The notes under the pieces were generated by a model. It saw only the letters and a list, made by a program, of their open reading frames with translations, searched no databases and was not told the DNA's origin. 6,030 nt of DNA from an uncultured Clostridia bacterium (GTDB taxonomy: Bacteria > Bacillota > Clostridia > Oscillospirales > Acutalibacteraceae). The stretch covers positions 1 to 6,030 of the forward strand of contig CANQIG010000126.1 in the NCBI GenBank assembly GCA_947623765.1, given 5' to 3'. Numbering within the stretch: position 1 is the first letter of the stretch; every line of letters begins with the position of its first letter. The translations under genes and the position numbers were made by a program. This document shows positions 5,005 to 6,030 of the stretch, piece by piece.

Positions 5005-5838
5005 TTACTTTTCGCCGAGGCGAAACGCTTCGCCGGGGAAGAGCGCGTGCACCCGGCCGGGGTCCACGATACTTGCGGCGAGCCGCGCGGGGTCGCCGTT
5101 GAAGGTGTCCCAGTCCGGCGCGTCCACCGTGCCCCAGTGGATGCAGACGATCTCGGCGTTCGGGTACGTGTTCGCGAGCTTCACCGCGCCGTCAAACGAG
5201 ATGTGCCAGCCGTTGTCGGCGAAGTCCATCAGCAGAATGTCCGGCTCGCGCGGCATGGCGAGCTGCTCCGGGAGGAGGCGCGAATCGCCGGGCGTCCAGA
5301 GGCTGCCGTCGGGCGTGTCGAGCCAGAAGCCGCAGTAGTCCTCCTTCTTCCATTCGCGATGGCTGTACTCGGGCATCCCGTTCTGCCAGTTGTGCTCGGC
5401 GGGCGTCAGCGTGACGTTGACTTGGCCGACGGAAAACGTCTCGCCGATGTCGTGGCCGAAGCCGGGAAGGCCGATCTCCCGCATGACTTCGGCGACATAC
5501 TGCGGCGCGTGGTACGACGCGCAGACGGCTTTGAGGTCGAGGCAGGTGTCGCGGCTGAAATGGTCGTTGTCGATGTGCGTTGCGAGGACCGCGTCGAGAT
5601 GCGGGACGTCCCGCACGGCGATCGGCGGGTCAAAGAGCAGGGGCATATCGAAGCCCTCGAGCACGGGGTCGATCATCAGCGCCGTGCCGCGGCTGTTGAC
5701 GAAAATGCCCGCGCCGCCGAGCCAGCGGATCTCGGTGCCGCCCGTCTTCTCAAAGGCCGGCGCGCCGAAGGGCTGCACTTCGCGCGGCATGACCTGCCCG
5801 CGCGCGCTCGTCTTCAGTTTTTCGGAAAGTGTGCGCAC
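5005..5838 (-). CDS. UlaG-like metallo-beta-lactamase-fold hydrolase (GTG start)
   Basis: The 277-aa product shows the metallo-beta-lactamase fold: IRWLGGAGIFVNSRG (37-51) is the first hairpin, T87-H88-x-D90-x-D92-H93-F the main metal motif, H149 in TPAEHNW, D185 in TPGDS and H234 in CIHWG supply the remaining ligands. The second position of the motif is Asp90 rather than the usual His, giving H-x-D-x-D-H, so the first metal site may be altered. UlaG-like relatives include L-ascorbate-6-phosphate lactonase, but the substrate here is unknown. The start is GTG at 5838, with AAGGAGG 5 bases upstream. A longer frame from ATG 5946 exists, but its first 36 residues lie over the tail of the neighbouring esterase gene in another frame and lack family features. 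The MATE gene lies 36 bp downstream, and the upstream esterase stop is 17 bp away. Confidence 0.87.
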   Translation of the reverse strand: MRTLSEKLKTSARGQVMPREVQPFGAPAFEKTGGTEIRWLGGAGIFVNSRGTALMIDPVLEGFDMPLLFDPPIAVRDVPHLDAVLATHIDNDHFSRDTCLDLKAVCASYHAPQYVAEVMREIGLPGFGHDIGETFSVGQVNVTLTPAEHNWQNGMPEYSHREWKKEDYCGFWLDTPDGSLWTPGDSRLLPEQLAMPREPDILLMDFADNGWHISFDGAVKLANTYPNAEIVCIHWGTVDAPDWDTFNGDPARLAASIVDPGRVHALFPGEAFRLGEK

Positions 5839-5855
5839 GATTTCCTCCTTTTTGT

Positions 5856-6030
5856 TCAGCAGGACGGGTGGATCTCCAGCCACTTCAAAACGTGCTGGAT
5901 GTAGGTATCCCAAAAAACCAGTCATGGACGCCGGGGCCGTCCTCATAGGTCACACGGGCTCCGGCTTCTTTCAGGGCGGCGGCCATCGAGCGGATCAGAC
6001 CACGTTCCCGGCGCGCTGCTTGCCGTTTTG
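5856..6030 (-). pseudogene. Alpha/beta-hydrolase (esterase family) C-terminal end with a 1-base frameshift, partial at the right edge
   Basis: Reading in from the right edge, the minus strand encodes GLIRSMAAALKEAGARVTYE, then D-G-P-G-V-H-D-W-F-F, the well-known C-terminal 'aG..v.y.e.pG.HdW.fW' block of the esterase/S-formylglutathione-hydrolase-like family, including the catalytic His. Directly after this the frame slips: at the A-run 5912-5917 (six T in the coding strand) one base appears to be missing. In the shifted frame the family ending continues as [W]DTYIQHVLKWLEIHPSC and stops at TGA 5858-5856, 17 bp before the metallo-hydrolase start. Without correction translation ends early at a TGA near 5887. 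The slip is in a homopolymer, so a sequencing error, a real mutation or slippage are all possible. Most of the gene lies outside the window. Confidence 0.72.

Noticed and set aside
4981..5904. 307-codon plus-strand frame opposite the metallo-hydrolase
   Set aside because: Shadow frame: the opposite strand has intact metal-binding motifs and a good start, while this frame has none.

Overview
The window looks like chromosomal DNA from a GC-rich gut-type member of the Clostridia, probably Oscillospiraceae/Ruminococcaceae-like. This is inferred from strong GGAGG-type ribosome binding sites, a MATE/HxlR/nitroreductase gene mix and, above all, a radical SAM peptide system of the 'ACGX' kind. No rRNA, tRNA, CRISPR array or recognisable transposase is present.

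Left half, minus strand (about 2989 down to 1): a compact operon. It starts with a tiny peptide gene (2729..2908, 59 aa) whose body is a 13-residue repeat built around Ala-Cys-Gly-Ala. Next come a radical SAM/SPASM maturase (1428..2462), a 212-aa protein with a concanavalin-like fold (773..1411), a nitroreductase-family flavoprotein (208..786) and the start of a pyridoxamine-phosphate-oxidase-like flavoprotein that runs off the left edge (1..197). The last four are spaced by 16 bp, a 14-bp overlap and 10 bp, so they are almost certainly co-translated. The natural reading is a ribosomally made, Cys-repeat peptide modified by the radical SAM enzyme, with two FMN-type proteins as possible redox partners.

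The most striking feature is that the peptide gene is broken. An extra block of about 120 bp (about 2612..2731) sits inside the repeat region. It brings in a TAA stop, a strong GNRA-tetraloop hairpin and a Shine-Dalgarno/GTG pair. Removing it in silico restores a 77-aa precursor with five CGA units at perfect 13-residue spacing, ending at a TAA at 2555..2557. The block looks like a short interspersed palindromic element.

Middle (2909..3165): a divergent regulatory region with a good sigma-70 promoter for an HxlR-family regulator on the plus strand (3166..3501), a weaker promoter for the peptide operon, and two copies of a TTGTAA(A)CTTTT motif 40 bp apart. A bidirectional terminator (3526..3571) closes the regulator gene and the operon arriving from the right.

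Right half, minus strand (6030 down to 3583): the tail of an alpha/beta-hydrolase (esterase) with an apparent 1-base frameshift, a UlaG-like metallo-beta-lactamase-fold hydrolase (5005..5838, GTG start) and a MATE efflux transporter (3583..4968). This looks like a separate operon with no evident link to the peptide system.
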